A stretch of 64,000 nucleotides of DNA from Sphagnum compactum (lineage: Eukaryota; Bryophyta; Sphagnopsida; Sphagnales), in assembly GCA_965153455.1 (NCBI GenBank), contig OZ234496.1, positions 17,538,304-17,602,303 on the forward strand, given 5' to 3'. Every line of letters begins with the position of its first letter. Position 1 is the first letter of the stretch. The translations under genes and the position numbers were made by a program. This document shows, piece after piece, positions 49,530-61,690 of the stretch. A model generated the notes under the pieces. That model was not told the origin of the DNA and did no database searches. It saw only the letters and a program-made list of their open reading frames with translations.

Positions 49530-52500
49530 TCACTTGCTAAACATATTATACAAAGGGGCAATCAAATAGGCAATGTGAGGGGGTTCCAACCATTTGATTG
49601 TTGCACAACATGCAGGGAGCATCCAGTACAAGTTTTTGTAACCAAGAGCCAACATGAAGTCCCTAGTTGAGCATCGACCACAAAAGCATTGCAATTTTTC
49701 TAGGTCTCGAGTTGTGCCATAAACTTCAAACATTGTTCTAAATTCAAGCCAAGGTTGTGTAATTGTTGCAACAATGTTGTGTGATTATGGTGACTTTGAG
49801 AGTTTAGTTTATATCCTTTCTTGGATGAATATACAAAGGAGGAGGTTGAGCCCAACCCATTGCCTTCATCATCATGTTGCTATTCTCAAGAGAATAGTAG
49901 TTGTGGGGATTAGATGAGGCATTAATTGGTTGGAGCATTGGAACAAACTTCCATAGCCTCAACCATGTTGGCAGGCACCTCTTTTACTATGTAGATCCAT
50001 TGCAAGATGATGGTGAGTTCATTATTTAGGGGGCTAACCCAATTGCCATTGTTAAGCTAGAATTGCATAGCCCCACAAACCCAAATGATGGCTTGGAATA
50101 AGCTCCCCCAAATGTCAAGCGAGGAGTTGTTTCTCATTCCAATCCTTGGTTGCCTCATTTGTTTTCAAATTGATTTTAACTTATCCCATGAGTATATTCT
50201 AAATATATTTTCATAATTCAATTTTAAGCACCTTATTTAATTATCTATTATAAAATTTATCTATTTTGATAAGTTGCACCTTATATTTTTTGCATGTCAT
50301 TTAAAAAAAAATAGAAGTAACTTCCCTTAGTGCCTTGTAGAAATGGCCAAGGATTTGTTTTTTGGCTACTTCTAGGTTGTAAACCTACATGTTGAAATAC
50401 AAGGTTCTATTGTTCACAAACAACTAATCACATGTTATTTCACCTTCTGGCAAACAGGGCCTTGGATTCCATAACTTGGATTGTCAAACAAATAACCTAA
50501 AACACCAACCGCTAAAATGAATAAGTATATATGGAAATAAAGGGCAACCTTGTCTAGGGTCTTATTAATCTAAAAAGACAAAAGGGTTAATTCGATTTTG
50601 CATTTACTTCAATTGAAGAGGTAACGTGCCTCAATATAAAATTTGAAACCCACTTAATCCAAGTCACGTTAAAAGCTATGGCTTTATTTGAAAACAAGAA
50701 TTCCCAATCAATTTTCTCAAATACCTCAAAAGTCTAGGAGCAAAAGAATAGGTCCTTGTTGTTTTCTTCTACCCATGCCATAACATCTTGACCTAGAAGT
50801 AGGTTGTTGTTGAAATGATGTTCCTTCCCTCCATAAATTTGGTATGATTAAATCAATTATTCAAGGGAGGAATTCTTGGCGTTGCCATGTAAGCACCTTT
50901 GCCACAACCTTGTACACATTGCTCAAAAGGGTGATGGGGTGCTAATGACCAATCTTGAATTTGTCCCCAAATCTAGGTATGAATATCATGATCCCTTTTG
51001 TTGAATGTTGGAAGCATGCATCCTCTATCTAATATCTCTTTCAAAGCCTTTAGCAAGTCTAGTGCTATGGAATCAATCATGTTTTGAAAAAAATTTAATG
51101 TGGATTCCATTGACTCCCTTGATGCTTTTCCTTCTAACAAAAATGAGATAAATTTAGTGAGCTCTTTTAGATTATCGTGCTATTGATTTTGATTGGCACA
51201 TTTTGCCAACATTCAAGTTTAGTTACTAGCACCTCCTCATCCAAACATAATTAACCTTATATAAATTTGCATAATTCATTAATGAAGACAAATAATTCTT
51301 TTTGTGTTGTTAATTTTTTACCATTGTCCATTATGCTTTGAATCATTGCCTTTCTATGTTCGACATTAGGGAAGTGGAAGATGGTGCATGAACATGTGTT
51401 TTCAAATCTTTGCCAATTCAACTCTATGGTAGTGATAGGTAAAAACAAGCTACAATGACCCCTTTTCAAGCTTTTGGGATCTCCCAAAACATAACATGGT
51501 TAATTTTGGGTGTAACTTTTGGTATTTGAGTTTTCATATTATGATTTTCATAAGCTAATGTTATTGATATTATTTAAATTTATGAAAAAAATTGAATTAA
51601 AAAAACCATGGCTATATTTATCATATATATAATATAACATAAATTATTTTTTTGTTCAAATCTAAGTAAATGTTTGAAATGAATTTTATGCATTGGCCCA
51701 ACTTGCAATGTTTGTCACCTTCCATTTCAAAGTGATTGTTTATCAAATTTTGAATTTGTCACATCTTTATGGTTAATGGTCTTTAAAAACCTCATTTATG
51801 AATTGAAAATGGTCAAAATTTTCACACAATTAACAAACATGGTTCAAGTTTGTGTTATCAAAAAGATTGTTCACATTCTTTTGTCCCTTGGATTAGCTTG
51901 AAGTTGGTTAATGCTAGAACCATGGTTTCTTTGAATGGTTGCAAAAAAAACCGTGTTCTTTTTCTTCCTTATCATGACAATTTTAACATTGCATTGTTTC
52001 ATTTGGTCAAGTGTTTTTTCAAAGTGTGTCATTGGACTAAGGTGGGTTTGGGAGGCTAGGGCTCCTTTCCAAACCTTGATCACTTGTCTTTTGTTTTGCT
52101 ATTTTGTGAGAAGAGAAATATCAAAAAATTGGTTTGGGGTGTTTTTGTGTAGTGGCATTGGTCCAATGCAAATGACTATTAGGGAGTGGTCAAACATGTG
52201 CCTTAGGGAGTTTGAGATCTTTGTGTTCCTTCCTTTTTAATCTAACCTTTTAGAGACATAGAATTGGTCAATTCTCGATACTGTCGATGATGCACCCCTA
52301 GGTTTGTCAAGTGGTATCATAGGTAAAGAACTAAATGATTTTTTATTTACATAAGGCATTTTCTAGTTTCAACAGAAATAAAAAGTGGCAAGTTTAAGTT
52401 GGAGCTTGAACAAACTTGCAAGTAAGACTTCAAAATGAAGTCAATTCACATAAATTGAAAAAGAAGGTGGTCAATTGCTAAAGTGAGAAAACCATTTAAG

Positions 52501-53080
52501 AATTTGGGGGCTTATTTAATGTGTTTGAATCTCGGGACACTCTTTCAATCCACTCACTCTTTTATGCCTTAACTTTGGTTGCGAAACCAAGTTTAAGGTC
52601 ATGACAATTAAATAGGCAGTAAACTTCTAATTGTCAAAAGTGAAACTTTTGTTTGAAGCTTGCATAAAAAGTTCAAATTTCATACATATTGAACCCCAAG
52701 TTTTAGAACGAGTCGATGCCATGAAACCATTTTTGTTCTGTTGATGTTGGGGTTCACCCATGAGGTGAAACCATTTAGTTGGTCACACATGTTGAAATCA
52801 CCTCCTGGCACCCATTGATTTACAGTTATGTTTTGTTTTTCTAGTAACTTCCATAATTGAGTTCTTTTTGTGAAGGTGGAAGCGGCATAAAGTATTGAAA
52901 ATGCCAACCATTTCAGAATGCCAAGATAGTTGGACCACCATGTTTTGAGCTCTACCTTCCATAGTATATGCCTTTGATCAATTACTAAAAAGGTTTGATT
53001 GGTGAAGACTAAGATGGTCATGCCAACAATAATCTTACAAGAGGCTTCCATGTAGATGCCAAGGTTGCAAAAAGCCATGC
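49530..53080 (-). pseudogene. Degenerate L1-type LINE (EN and RT remnants)
   Basis: Reading the minus strand from 53080 down: an apurinic-endonuclease-like segment with 'WVPGGDFNMCDQL' (about 52790-52830); then 'SRIDQFYVSKRLD' and 'DHSLIVICIG' (about 52165-52275), the end of the endonuclease domain; a connecting region (51871-52083 and 51257-51487); then reverse-transcriptase blocks 'HPITLLSNVYKVVAKVL' (about 50890-50945), 'FEVFEKIDWEFLF' (about 50690-50735) and 'RP.QGCPLF' (about 50540-50560). Frames change and stops intervene throughout, so the element is dead. Its 5' side is cut at 53080 by the LTR retrotransposon. Plant L1 elements have this EN-RT order. Confidence 0.75.
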
Positions 53081-54206
53081 TGTGACCGGTAATAGGGTGG
53101 TTGAACGGGGACCTGGTGACGGCTCCTGGGTTTGTGAATCTGATCTTTTGCTTTAAGATTAAAGGAATTAAACACGCCGCAATGTGGACGTGATGGGGGT
53201 GGCGAGTTTATGATTTTGGGGACGTGCAACCTGTAACGGTGCATGGGAAGCTTGAGCGGGAAGCCATGCACATAACGGTCGAACTGTTGATGCGGTGGCG
53301 CTCCTGATGAAGAGGGGTTGGCTGATTTGTGTGGGGCATTCGGGGATGTTAGTTTTTCAATGTAGTGTTCTCTCTGATGTGCTAGAGCTGCTTAGCTAGT
53401 CGCTGATTTTTTTCCGCTGGGCCAGCTTCTTGCGAGGTGGCTGTGTAATCTCCTGATGCGATATGCAAGCAAGGTGATGCTGAGGGCTGATGAGAACTTT
53501 AAGGGGTCCGAGCCTTAGATGTGTGGCAGGTAGACGAGAGGGAGAGGATCTGTTAAGCGGAATGTGTTTCTGAGGGGTTGGTTTGTACCTGAATTGTGAT
53601 CAGCAGGGTGTTATCTTATAGAAAATGAGAGGTAGGAGGGGTCTGTGCCTGCAGATCTGTGGTGTGGACATGATGGGGCTGTCATTATGAGGGGTTTCGT
53701 TACGATCTTGGTTCATTGTTGGTCCGCCGTCAACGATCTCAGAGGGTGGCTGCTACGTGTCTGGGTTCTGGGTTTCAAATTGTGGAGAGTGAGAGCAGTG
53801 CATAGAGGCAGTGGAGGTACGTGGTTTAGAGGCTCTTCGGACTGAGTGAACACAGAGGGATCTGACCTCGCACGCATCACCGGAAGCTCCTGTTGCAATC
53901 AGGATGGTGTGCATTGTAGATCGGACATGAGACAATCCTTGATTTGTTAATCTAATTCGGAGTACAGAGATCTGTTCCCTGTATTCCGATGTGTTGATCT
54001 TGATTTGTTTGAGCTGATCATTCTTGCTGAAGAGTTAGGTGTTGTATACTGATGAGTTCTGCAGATTGTTAGGGTGGGAATTGTGGTGCAGGTCAGAGCA
54101 TCGGGGAGATCGGATCCGATCTAGGTCTGGGCGCTCGCCATGTCCGGTTGCCTCTGTGTTGGTGCATCGCTTTCTCTCTAACTCTCTCCCCTTCTTTTTG
54201 GTGTCA
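53081..54206 (+). repeat. 5' LTR
   Basis: It begins TGTGACCGG and is taken to end in TGGTGTCA. It pairs with the 3' LTR at a constant offset of 7,339 bp with no indel and about nine substitutions seen by eye (for example 53237, 53284, 53342, 53453, 53499, 53501, 54123, 54146 and 54204). Open frames inside both LTRs are identical and non-coding. Confidence 0.93.
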
Positions 54207-54223
54207 GAACAAGGTTGCGATTG
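54199..54223 (+). promoter_or_regulatory. Primer binding site, initiator tRNA-Met type
   Basis: 'tggtgtcagaacaaggttgc' matches the complement of the plant tRNA-iMet 3' end (usual form TGGTATCAGAGC...) with a few mismatches, and the resemblance continues towards the T arm. It overlaps the last 8 bp of the LTR as defined by the LTR alignment, which is unusual. Confidence 0.65.
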
Positions 54224-54275
54224 TGAGTCTCGATAGGACCTGAGAATGTGTAGATACAATGACAGTTGAGTCATC

Positions 54276-54605
54276 ATGTCGTCGTTGAGCGCAGATGAGA
54301 TTCCGGCAGAAGAACTAACTCAGGACATGCATGAGCAACGAGTCATCATTGCCTTCGATTTTTTCACTAATTTGGGTGGACCACCGAGAGGATCTGCAGT
54401 CCTGCGTTTTCTTGGTTTCGGCCTCATCACCATTGTAGGAATAGACCTTGAAGAGGCTCGCATAGGAGATATAGCAGTAGAGATCGCTCATAGTGGATTC
54501 CACACACGCGCCGAGGTTTGGGTGAAGGTGAGTAATGGATTAAGGGGCTGGGTCTCAACCTCCCAGTTAAAGACACAGTACTACTTCACGACGTACCTTG
54601 CGTAG
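54276..54605 (+). CDS. Extra leader ORF between LTR and gag
   Basis: An ATG-started 109-codon frame precedes gag. I recognise no domain. A perfect GTGAGT donor at 54528 (phase 0), a 'cttgttctag' acceptor ending at 54735 (phase 0) opening a further frame to 54913, and a second GTGAGC donor at 54914 suggest it may be spliced towards gag. If so, residues after 54527 in the unspliced frame would not be native. Some plant Gypsy groups such as Tat/Ogre carry an additional ORF before gag. This one may be a cousin of that arrangement or a leftover of captured host sequence. Confidence 0.45.
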   Translation: MSSLSADEIPAEELTQDMHEQRVIIAFDFFTNLGGPPRGSAVLRFLGFGLITIVGIDLEEARIGDIAVEIAHSGFHTRAEVWVKVSNGLRGWVSTSQLKTQYYFTTYLA

Positions 54606-54995
54606 AGTGACACCCTTGTCTACTGAGCGACAGCGTAGTATGCCAAGACTAGGGGACATTTGGGTTCCCAAATCAACTCCTTCAGCAAACCATTTTCCCA
54701 GGCTTTACATCCCTGGAGTAGAGGACTTGTTCTAGACTGGAGATCGGATTATCCGAGTGGAGCATGGTGGGTCGAGGTCGCGTCTGATCAGTTGGAGGAT
54801 CTGGCGTGATGCAGGAGAAAGCTGGCAATTCCAGCAGGAGTTTTCAGATGAGCAAATCTTTTCTCTCATTCCATCTAACTTCTCGCCTTTACCTTTAAGA
54901 CCTGTCGCTGAAGGTGAGCAGTCTACGTTTTTTTGATTGAATCGCAACTGACTCTGTCTTGAAGGTTGTGGATTAGAGTTGCACTTCCCTTCAGG

Positions 54996-55985
54996 ATGAC
55001 AAGTCCACAAGGTATGGACGAATTGTTCTGGGGACGGGAGTATGAAGATGTTAGCGATTGGGCAGAAAGACTTACCATGGCTGCGGAGGTGCGGGACCTC
55101 ACCGCAGACAAGCTGTTCAAGATCGCAAAACTGAACTTGAGGGGTAGGGCCAGAGAATGGTTCCGGAAGTTGCAACCAGCGCCAGCTGACTGGACCGAGT
55201 TGCGAAATCTGATTGTGCTGAAGTATGGGGGAATTGATGCTGACGACATCCGAATGAAAATGGATGCCGTCAAGCAAGAACCCAAAGAAAGGGTTCAGAG
55301 GTATTTCGAACGACTGGATAAGTTGTTTCGAAAGGGGCAGATACAAGATGCAGAGCAACGCAGACGTTTTTTGGCCAGATTAAGGCCTGAAATCTGCAAG
55401 TTGTGCGTTGTGAGAGCCTTTGCAGACATCGAGGAATTGGTGAGTGCTGCGATAGAGGTGGAAAGGGTGTTGGGTGAGCTTGGTGAGACGCCATTTGAGC
55501 CTCTTAAGGAGGAGTAGGAAGAGAGGACCAAAGAAACTACAATGGAGAAGCAGGTCACTGCGTTGAATGAGACGCTGGTCAACTTCTTCAAGGGGGCTGT
55601 ACGTAATCCAGAGGCATCATCTTCTTCCACGGTCATGGGAGGATGCCAGATCTGCAAGGGAGGGGACCATTTGGCCACCACCTGTCCAAGACTCAATGAA
55701 GCACGGCCGAAATGTGCTAAGTGCGGTATGCCTCATAGGACAGAAAATTGTGGAATCAAGTGCACCTTCTGCACAGGTCTGGGACATTCTGAAGACAGAT
55801 GTTGGAAGAAACCCAAGGATGGGAAATCGCACTCTGGGGCAGCGAACTTCTTGGAGGTACTACTCAATGATGAAGCAACGACTCTACAACAACTTGACAG
55901 ATTGTGTGGGAGTGAGAACCTGATCTCCCACACGAGGGTGCCGAGAAGGAGAGTACCTGTAGAAGTGGCAGCGGGGGGGGGTTGA
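54996..55985 (+). pseudogene. Gag polyprotein, interrupted
   Basis: The frame from ATG 54996 encodes a retrotransposon capsid-like domain ('FWGREYEDVSDWAERL', 'RAREWFRKL', 'RVQRYFERLDKLF') typical of Ty3/Gypsy Gag. A TAG at 55515-55517 breaks it. The same frame continues with a coiled linker and three zinc knuckles: CX2CX4HX4C at about 55644-55685, a CX2CX3HX4C variant at about 55713-55750, and CX2CX4HX4C at about 55761-55803. It then runs into a stop just after a nine-G run (55973-55981), where the frame must change to enter protease. Confidence 0.88.
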
Positions 55986-58733
55986 ACCTACCCCTCAAAC
56001 TGTGGGAGAGGGACTTGGTGCCGACCGAGATGCTGCAGTCAGGTCCAAGATCCTCTCGCACTTCATAAAAGGCAAAATCTCTCTCTCACCTATGGAAACC
56101 ATACTGATGATTCCAGGAGAACTGGAACATCTGGAAAGCCTGGTGAAGTTGGCCAGGAGGAGAAGGGACTCGGAAACGAATGAGAATCGAGTGTCGATGG
56201 TGTCTGCAGTTCCCACACTGAGGAAGATCTGCATCAATAAGACCCATCGAAACAAGACTCTACATCTGCTTGTAGAGATCAACAATTACATTGTTGAAGG
56301 GTTGGTGGACATAGGAGCCTCTATGTCCGTTATGGCAGCTGCTATCGTAAGGGAACTAGGAATGATGCATCTGGTCACTGGATCAGAGACCTACAAGACG
56401 GCTTCGGGAGTCATCACGCAGGCTCTTGGCAGGATTGACGAAATACCAGTGAAGGTCGGGGGAGTCCAGTGCACCATGACATTCATGGTGGTTGATACGG
56501 ACAGCTACGATGTATTGCTTGGTCTAGATTTCCTCATAAAGATTGGCGCCATTGTGGATGTGGAACGAGGTTTAATCCAGGTGAGGCATGGACCGGGTGC
56601 CAATGTGGAGGTGCTACCTTCGACAATGGTGAATTTGTTGCAGAGGATGAATGCGGAAACTTTGATGCGAGAATCTGCGACTATCTGGCAGAGCATATCC
56701 ACCGGTGACAATCTTGACTAGGAGAAAGGTCAGGATCGCGCGACTGTGGTTAAGGATGATGCTGCGACCACCTCAGATTCTGATACGGGTACTGATGGTA
56801 GTGAGCATGGTGAGTCGGTGTCCGATCCATTGAGGCAAATTGATCATGAGGATGAATTTGGAGATAATGAATTGGAGAAGCTAGTGACATCAGAAGGGCC
56901 GCCAGAGATTCTGCAACTGATATTACAAGAGCAGGCTGATGGCTTCATGAGTGAAGAAGTTGCGGCTGCAGATGACTACGCAGATTGGATAAGGTGGGTG
57001 GCTGATGCAGAGCAAAGCAAACGAGCCATGTCTGAGAACACGTCCGATGCTGCTGTGACACTTATACTACAGCAACCCGACCTAAGATGCACTTCATCAA
57101 TTCCGACGCTGCTGCAAGCTGTCCAGATGAAGGATGGCGACTCTGGTCGCAGTACCACTGAGCTATTGAGGTCACCCAGCCATGACGAAATGGGCACTAG
57201 ATGGAGGGAGATCTGTCAGCGAATCAGGATAGATAGCAGTTTGGATGAGGAAGGTCAACAGCAACTCTGGAAGGTTCTGGAACGATACCAGGATGTTTTC
57301 GCTTGGAACAAGGGTGAGTTGGGCTGCTGTACCATAGGGGAACATTTTGTGGATACGCAAGGATTTCCACCTTGCAGAGCATCTCCTGGTAGACTGTCCT
57401 ATTGGGAAGAGGCCGAAGTAAAGAGACAAATCGACATTTTGGTAGAACTGGGCAAGATGAGGCCCAGCAGTTCCGAATATGCCTGTCGAGTTACTTTACC
57501 CATAAAGAAGGATGGGAGTAGACGTTTCTGTGGGGACTACCGACCACTCAACGCACAAACACGACGTGACTCATTTCCAATGCCACTCGTGGAAGATGTG
57601 ATTGATCAGCTGGGGAGTTCGGCATGGTTTACTGCTCTAGATTTGCAGTCTGACTTCTGGCAAATTCGAATGGCTCCAGAAGATGTGAAGAAGACTGCTT
57701 TGATCACCAAGACCGGATTGTATGACTGGACGGTCATGCCATTTGGTCTGAAGAATGCGACCAGCACGTTCACCAGAACTATGTCAGAGGTCTTTAAGGA
57801 TTTGGGCAGCAAATTCCTGAAGGTGTTCGTGGATGACCTCAACGTCCACAGCGGAAGTTGGGTAGAGCATCTCCAACATCTGGATATGGTTATGTGCAAA
57901 CTCAGGGAAGTAAACTTCAAACTAAACCCAAACAAGTGTTGCTTTGCTGCAAAAAGTATTACATTCCTAGGCCATGTTGTTAGTGAGAGCGGCACTAGAC
58001 CAGACCCTGGTAAGATTGAGGCGGTTCTACATTTTCCACAACCAAGGACGGTCACTAATGTCAGATCGTTCTTAGGTTTGATAGGGTATTACCGGAAGTA
58101 TGTCAGGAGTTATGCGCGACTGGCAGCTCCCCTGTTTGAGCTGACTAGAAAGGACGTTGATTTTGTGTGGGATGTGGGCTGTCAGCAAGCATTCCAAGCA
58201 TTAAGGACAGCGCTGGTTGAAGCGCCTATACTCATACGACCAGATTTTGAGAGATCGTTCTGTCTGGATGTTGATTGGTCACCCAAAGGGGTCGAAGCCA
58301 TTTTGTCCCAGAGAGAAGGGAAGTTGGAGAAGGTGGTAGCCTATGCCAGCAAGAGTCTGACAGAGGCACAGAAGAAATTTCATCCCATGGAGGGAGAGTG
58401 CTAGGCACTCATATGGGGTATCATGCACTTAGGCAGTACTTGTATAGGAATCACTTTGTATTGCGCACTGATCACAAGCCACTCGAGTGGTTGGCAACTG
58501 TGTCTGACGCACATGGCCGGCGAGGCAGGTGGATTGACATGCTGCAGGACTTTAGCTTTAAGATTGTGCACCGGCCAGGCCTCAGACATACTAATGTTGA
58601 TGCCTTGAGTAGAAATCCAGTTGGACCAGCCAGGGAGGATGATGATTTCTGTGAGGAAATCCAAGACATTAGGAATGCGCAGACTGACACACACATGGAA
58701 GGAGGGAAGCTCCTCTTTGTTCAAACTGGCACA
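55982..58733 (+). pseudogene. Pol: protease, reverse transcriptase and RNase H, broken
   Basis: The aspartic protease block has 'VDIGAS' where the family has D-T/S-G-A, so the active-site Thr/Ser is replaced by Ile (about 56308-56325), then 'LLGLDFL'. A TAG follows at 56719-56721. The RT domain (about 57240-58130) has 'PIKKDGSRRFCGDYRPLN', 'FTALDLQSDFWQI', 'MPFGLKNAT' and the catalytic 'FVDDLN' (F instead of Y at the first position). RNase H follows ('FCLDVDWSPKG', 'YASKSLTEAQ'). It is broken by a TAG at 58402-58404 and by a one-base deletion near 58431, after which 'VLRTDHKPLEW' and 'HTNVDALSR' resume in another frame. Confidence 0.93.
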
Positions 58734-60383
58734 TAAATGGAATGGCTCGGAATCAGAAGAAAGGACAGGGAGTCAGTACAGCATGATACCTGTTGTTTTG
58801 GGATCAATCACTCGATGCGCCTCAGTGACCACCATTTGTACGTGATTGATGTTGTGTCTGAGGGTGACCAGCCCCAGGAACTCGTTCCGTGTGAGGCTGA
58901 ACACAAAAAGGAGGATGAGACTGCGTAGAGCAGTACTGCTAGGATGGTTCTGCAGAGGAAAAGACCTCATTACTATGACAAGCAAGAACAGCTGGAGTTG
59001 GTCTTGGCAGCTCAACGATTATTGGAATCAGGTGAACATGATTCTCAATCTGTGGATCCTGATGAGGAGGAAGAGTATGGAGCAGGCTCGAGGAGCAGTG
59101 ACATCTGGGAGGATGTCAGCTGCATGGAGTTGCTGCAAGGAGAAATACTGCCTGCTATTGTTGATTCGTTGGAATTAAAAAGGGCAAGGAAGAGGATACT
59201 CAATTACCAATGGCAGGGGCAGTCTCTGTATTTCAAGGGGCTGTTGGTGCTAAAACCAGAAGACCGCATAACACTGGTAGTTCAGATGCACAAGGACCTG
59301 GGGCACTTTGGAGAAGAACGGACTCTAGCTGAAGTATGTAGGAGGTATTTTTGGCATAACAGGACTGAGGATGTCAAGTCTGTAGTGAGGGTGTGCCAAC
59401 AATGTCAGATGGTGAGAAGGATGGGGAGTCTATGATCTGAGGATGAAGAGTTGAAGAGCATACCTGTTTGTGACTTGTTTTATCGAGTAGCTTTGGACAC
59501 TGCAAGGCCCCTGCCTGAAACCAAGTCAGGCAACAGATACATCTTAGTGGCTATTGACCACTATTCGAAGTGGTGCGAGGCGAAAGCTGTAGATGATCAT
59601 GGAGCCAAGACAGCAGCTAAGTTTCTGGAGGATGATGTGATCTGCAGGTACGGCGTACCCAAATTTGTGTTGACCGACAATGGAGGGGAGTGGGCAGTCG
59701 AGTTCGACACCATGTGCAAGGACTACGGGATTCATCATCAACGCACTGCGCCTCAATGGCCACAGTGCAATGGTATGGTTGAACGAATGATCAAGACGAT
59801 CAAGCACGGTATAACGGTATTATCTGCAATACCTGACAATGCCAATTGCTGGGATGAGCAACTGGCAAGGGTTATTTTTGGATACAGGTGCGAGATTCAG
59901 TCCAGCACGAAGTTTTCTCCTTTCATGATTTTGACCGGGCGTACGCCACGCCTGAGGGCTGACAACTATCTAGATCCGTTGACTACCGAAGTTGATGACA
60001 CCACTGATGAGGAGACTGCTGCAAAGCAGTTTATGCAGAAGGTGAGCTTGATTGCCAGCATTCATGAGAATGTTCTGCTCAATGTAGGACAGGCACAGCA
60101 GAAACATAAAAGGGCCTATACTACCAGGAAAGGGAAGCAGGCGTTTGAGGGTCTGGTTGTTGGTGAAACGATGGTTAAGATGAAGAGACCTGGGAAAAAG
60201 AAGGCTTTGATTGCTAGCTGGGAAGGTCCATACTTGTTTGTTGCGCATACTGACGGGATTGGGAATCTTGACTTCGAAGAAGGAAGCCGGATATGCATTA
60301 TACAGGACGCTGATGGAAACCAGTGGGAAAGACCCCGCTGGGATCTTCAAGTCTATCACACTCCTCAAAGTCAGAAGAGCTGA
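58734..60383 (+). pseudogene. Integrase, broken by stops
   Basis: It follows in the RNase H frame after a TAA (58734-58736) and TAG (58926-58928). The HHCC zinc finger is at about 59290-59405 ('HKDLGHFGEERT' to 'CQQC'). A TGA at 59433-59435 precedes the catalytic core: the first Asp is in 'VALDTARPLP', the second in 'LTDNGGEW', and Glu in 'CNGMVERMIKTIK'. A GPY/F-type segment ('ALIASWEGPYLFV', about 60204-60242) ends the protein at TGA 60381-60383. No chromodomain is apparent. Confidence 0.92.
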
Positions 60384-60398
60384 GGGACTCAGCTTTTT

Positions 60399-60419
60399 GA
60401 GGAATGGAGGGGTGACATA
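60399..60419 (+). promoter_or_regulatory. Polypurine tract
   Basis: The purine-rich 'gaggaatggaggggtga' lies directly before the 3' LTR start at 60420, the position expected for plus-strand priming. Confidence 0.75.
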
Positions 60420-61545
60420 TGTGACCGGTAATAGGGTGGTTGAACGGGGACCTGGTGACGGCTCCTGGGTTTGTGAATCTGATCTTTTGCTTTAAGATTA
60501 AAGGAATTAAACACGCCGCAATGTGGACGTGATGGGGGTGGCGAGTTTATGATTTTGGGGACGTGCAACCTGTAATGGTGCATGGGAAGCTTGAGCGGGA
60601 AGCCATGCACATAACGGTCGAAATGTTGATGCGGTGGCGCTCCTGATGAAGAGGGGTTGGCTGATTTGTGTGGGGCATTCAGGGATGTTAGTTTTTCAAT
60701 GTAGTGTTCTCTCTGATGTGCTAGAGCTGCTTAGCTAGTCGCTGATTTTTTTCCGCTGGGCCAGCTTCTTGCGAGGTGGCTGTGTAATCTCTTGATGCGA
60801 TATGCAAGCAAGGTGATGCTGAGGGCTGATGAGAACTCTGAGGGGTCCGAGCCTTAGATGTGTGGCAGGTAGACGAGAGGGAGAGGATCTGTTAAGCGGA
60901 ATGTGTTTCTGAGGGGTTGGTTTGTACCTGAATTGTGATCAGCAGGGTGTTATCTTATAGAAAATGAGAGGTAGGAGGGGTCTGTGCCTGCAGATCTGTG
61001 GTGTGGACATGATGGGGCTGTCATTATGAGGGGTTTCGTTACGATCTTGGTTCATTGTTGGTCCGCCGTCAACGATCTCAGAGGGTGGCTGCTACGTGTC
61101 TGGGTTCTGGGTTTCAAATTGTGGAGAGTGAGAGCAGTGCATAGAGGCAGTGGAGGTACGTGGTTTAGAGGCTCTTCGGACTGAGTGAACACAGAGGGAT
61201 CTGACCTCGCACGCATCACCGGAAGCTCCTGTTGCAATCAGGATGGTGTGCATTGTAGATCGGACATGAGACAATCCTTGATTTGTTAATCTAATTCGGA
61301 GTACAGAGATCTGTTCCCTGTATTCCGATGTGTTGATCTTGATTTGTTTGAGCTGATCATTCTTGCTGAAGAGTTAGGTGTTGTATACTGATGAGTTCTG
61401 CAGATTGTTAGGGTGGGAATTGTGGTGCAGGTCAGAGCATCGGGGAGATCGGATCCGATCTGGGTCTGGGCGCTCGCCATGTCCAGTTGCCTCTGTGTTG
61501 GTGCATCGCTTTCTCTCTAACTCTCTCCCCTTCTTTTTGGTGACA
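60420..61545 (+). repeat. 3' LTR
   Basis: It starts TGTGACC, ends TGGTGACA, is 1,126 bp, and is colinear with the 5' LTR without gaps. Low divergence implies a recent insertion. Confidence 0.93.
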
Positions 61546-61667
61546 ATGCCACTTCAAAACTTTTTGCTGGAGACATTGTTTCTACCCTCAAAGATGAATC
61601 AAATGGTGCTATTGTAGTAATATCACCCAAGGGAACGATTCTAGTTTTTGGAGCCACAGTGGAGTGA

Positions 61668-61690
61668 TTTTATTTATTTATTTATTTATT
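61668..61690. repeat. (TTTA)n microsatellite
   Basis: Repeated TTTA units followed by a T run lie in the flank beyond the retrotransposon. Confidence 0.85.

Larger units (their letters stand above)
53081..61545 (+). mobile_element. Full-length Ty3/Gypsy LTR retrotransposon, defective
   Basis: The 8,465-bp element is bounded by two direct 1,126-bp LTRs starting TGTGACC. The 4-bp ATGC just outside the 5' LTR (53077-53080) is repeated just outside the 3' LTR (61546-61549), a probable target duplication. Order inside: primer binding site, leader ORF, gag with three zinc knuckles, protease, RT, RNase H, integrase, polypurine tract. PR-RT-RH-IN order makes it Ty3/Gypsy. No chromodomain was seen at the integrase end. 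At least six in-frame stops and two frameshifts prevent expression. It is inserted in an older L1 remnant. Confidence 0.95.

Noticed and set aside
53645-53845. 66-codon frame repeated identically at 60984-61184
   Set aside because: It lies within the two LTRs; duplication reflects LTR identity rather than a gene.
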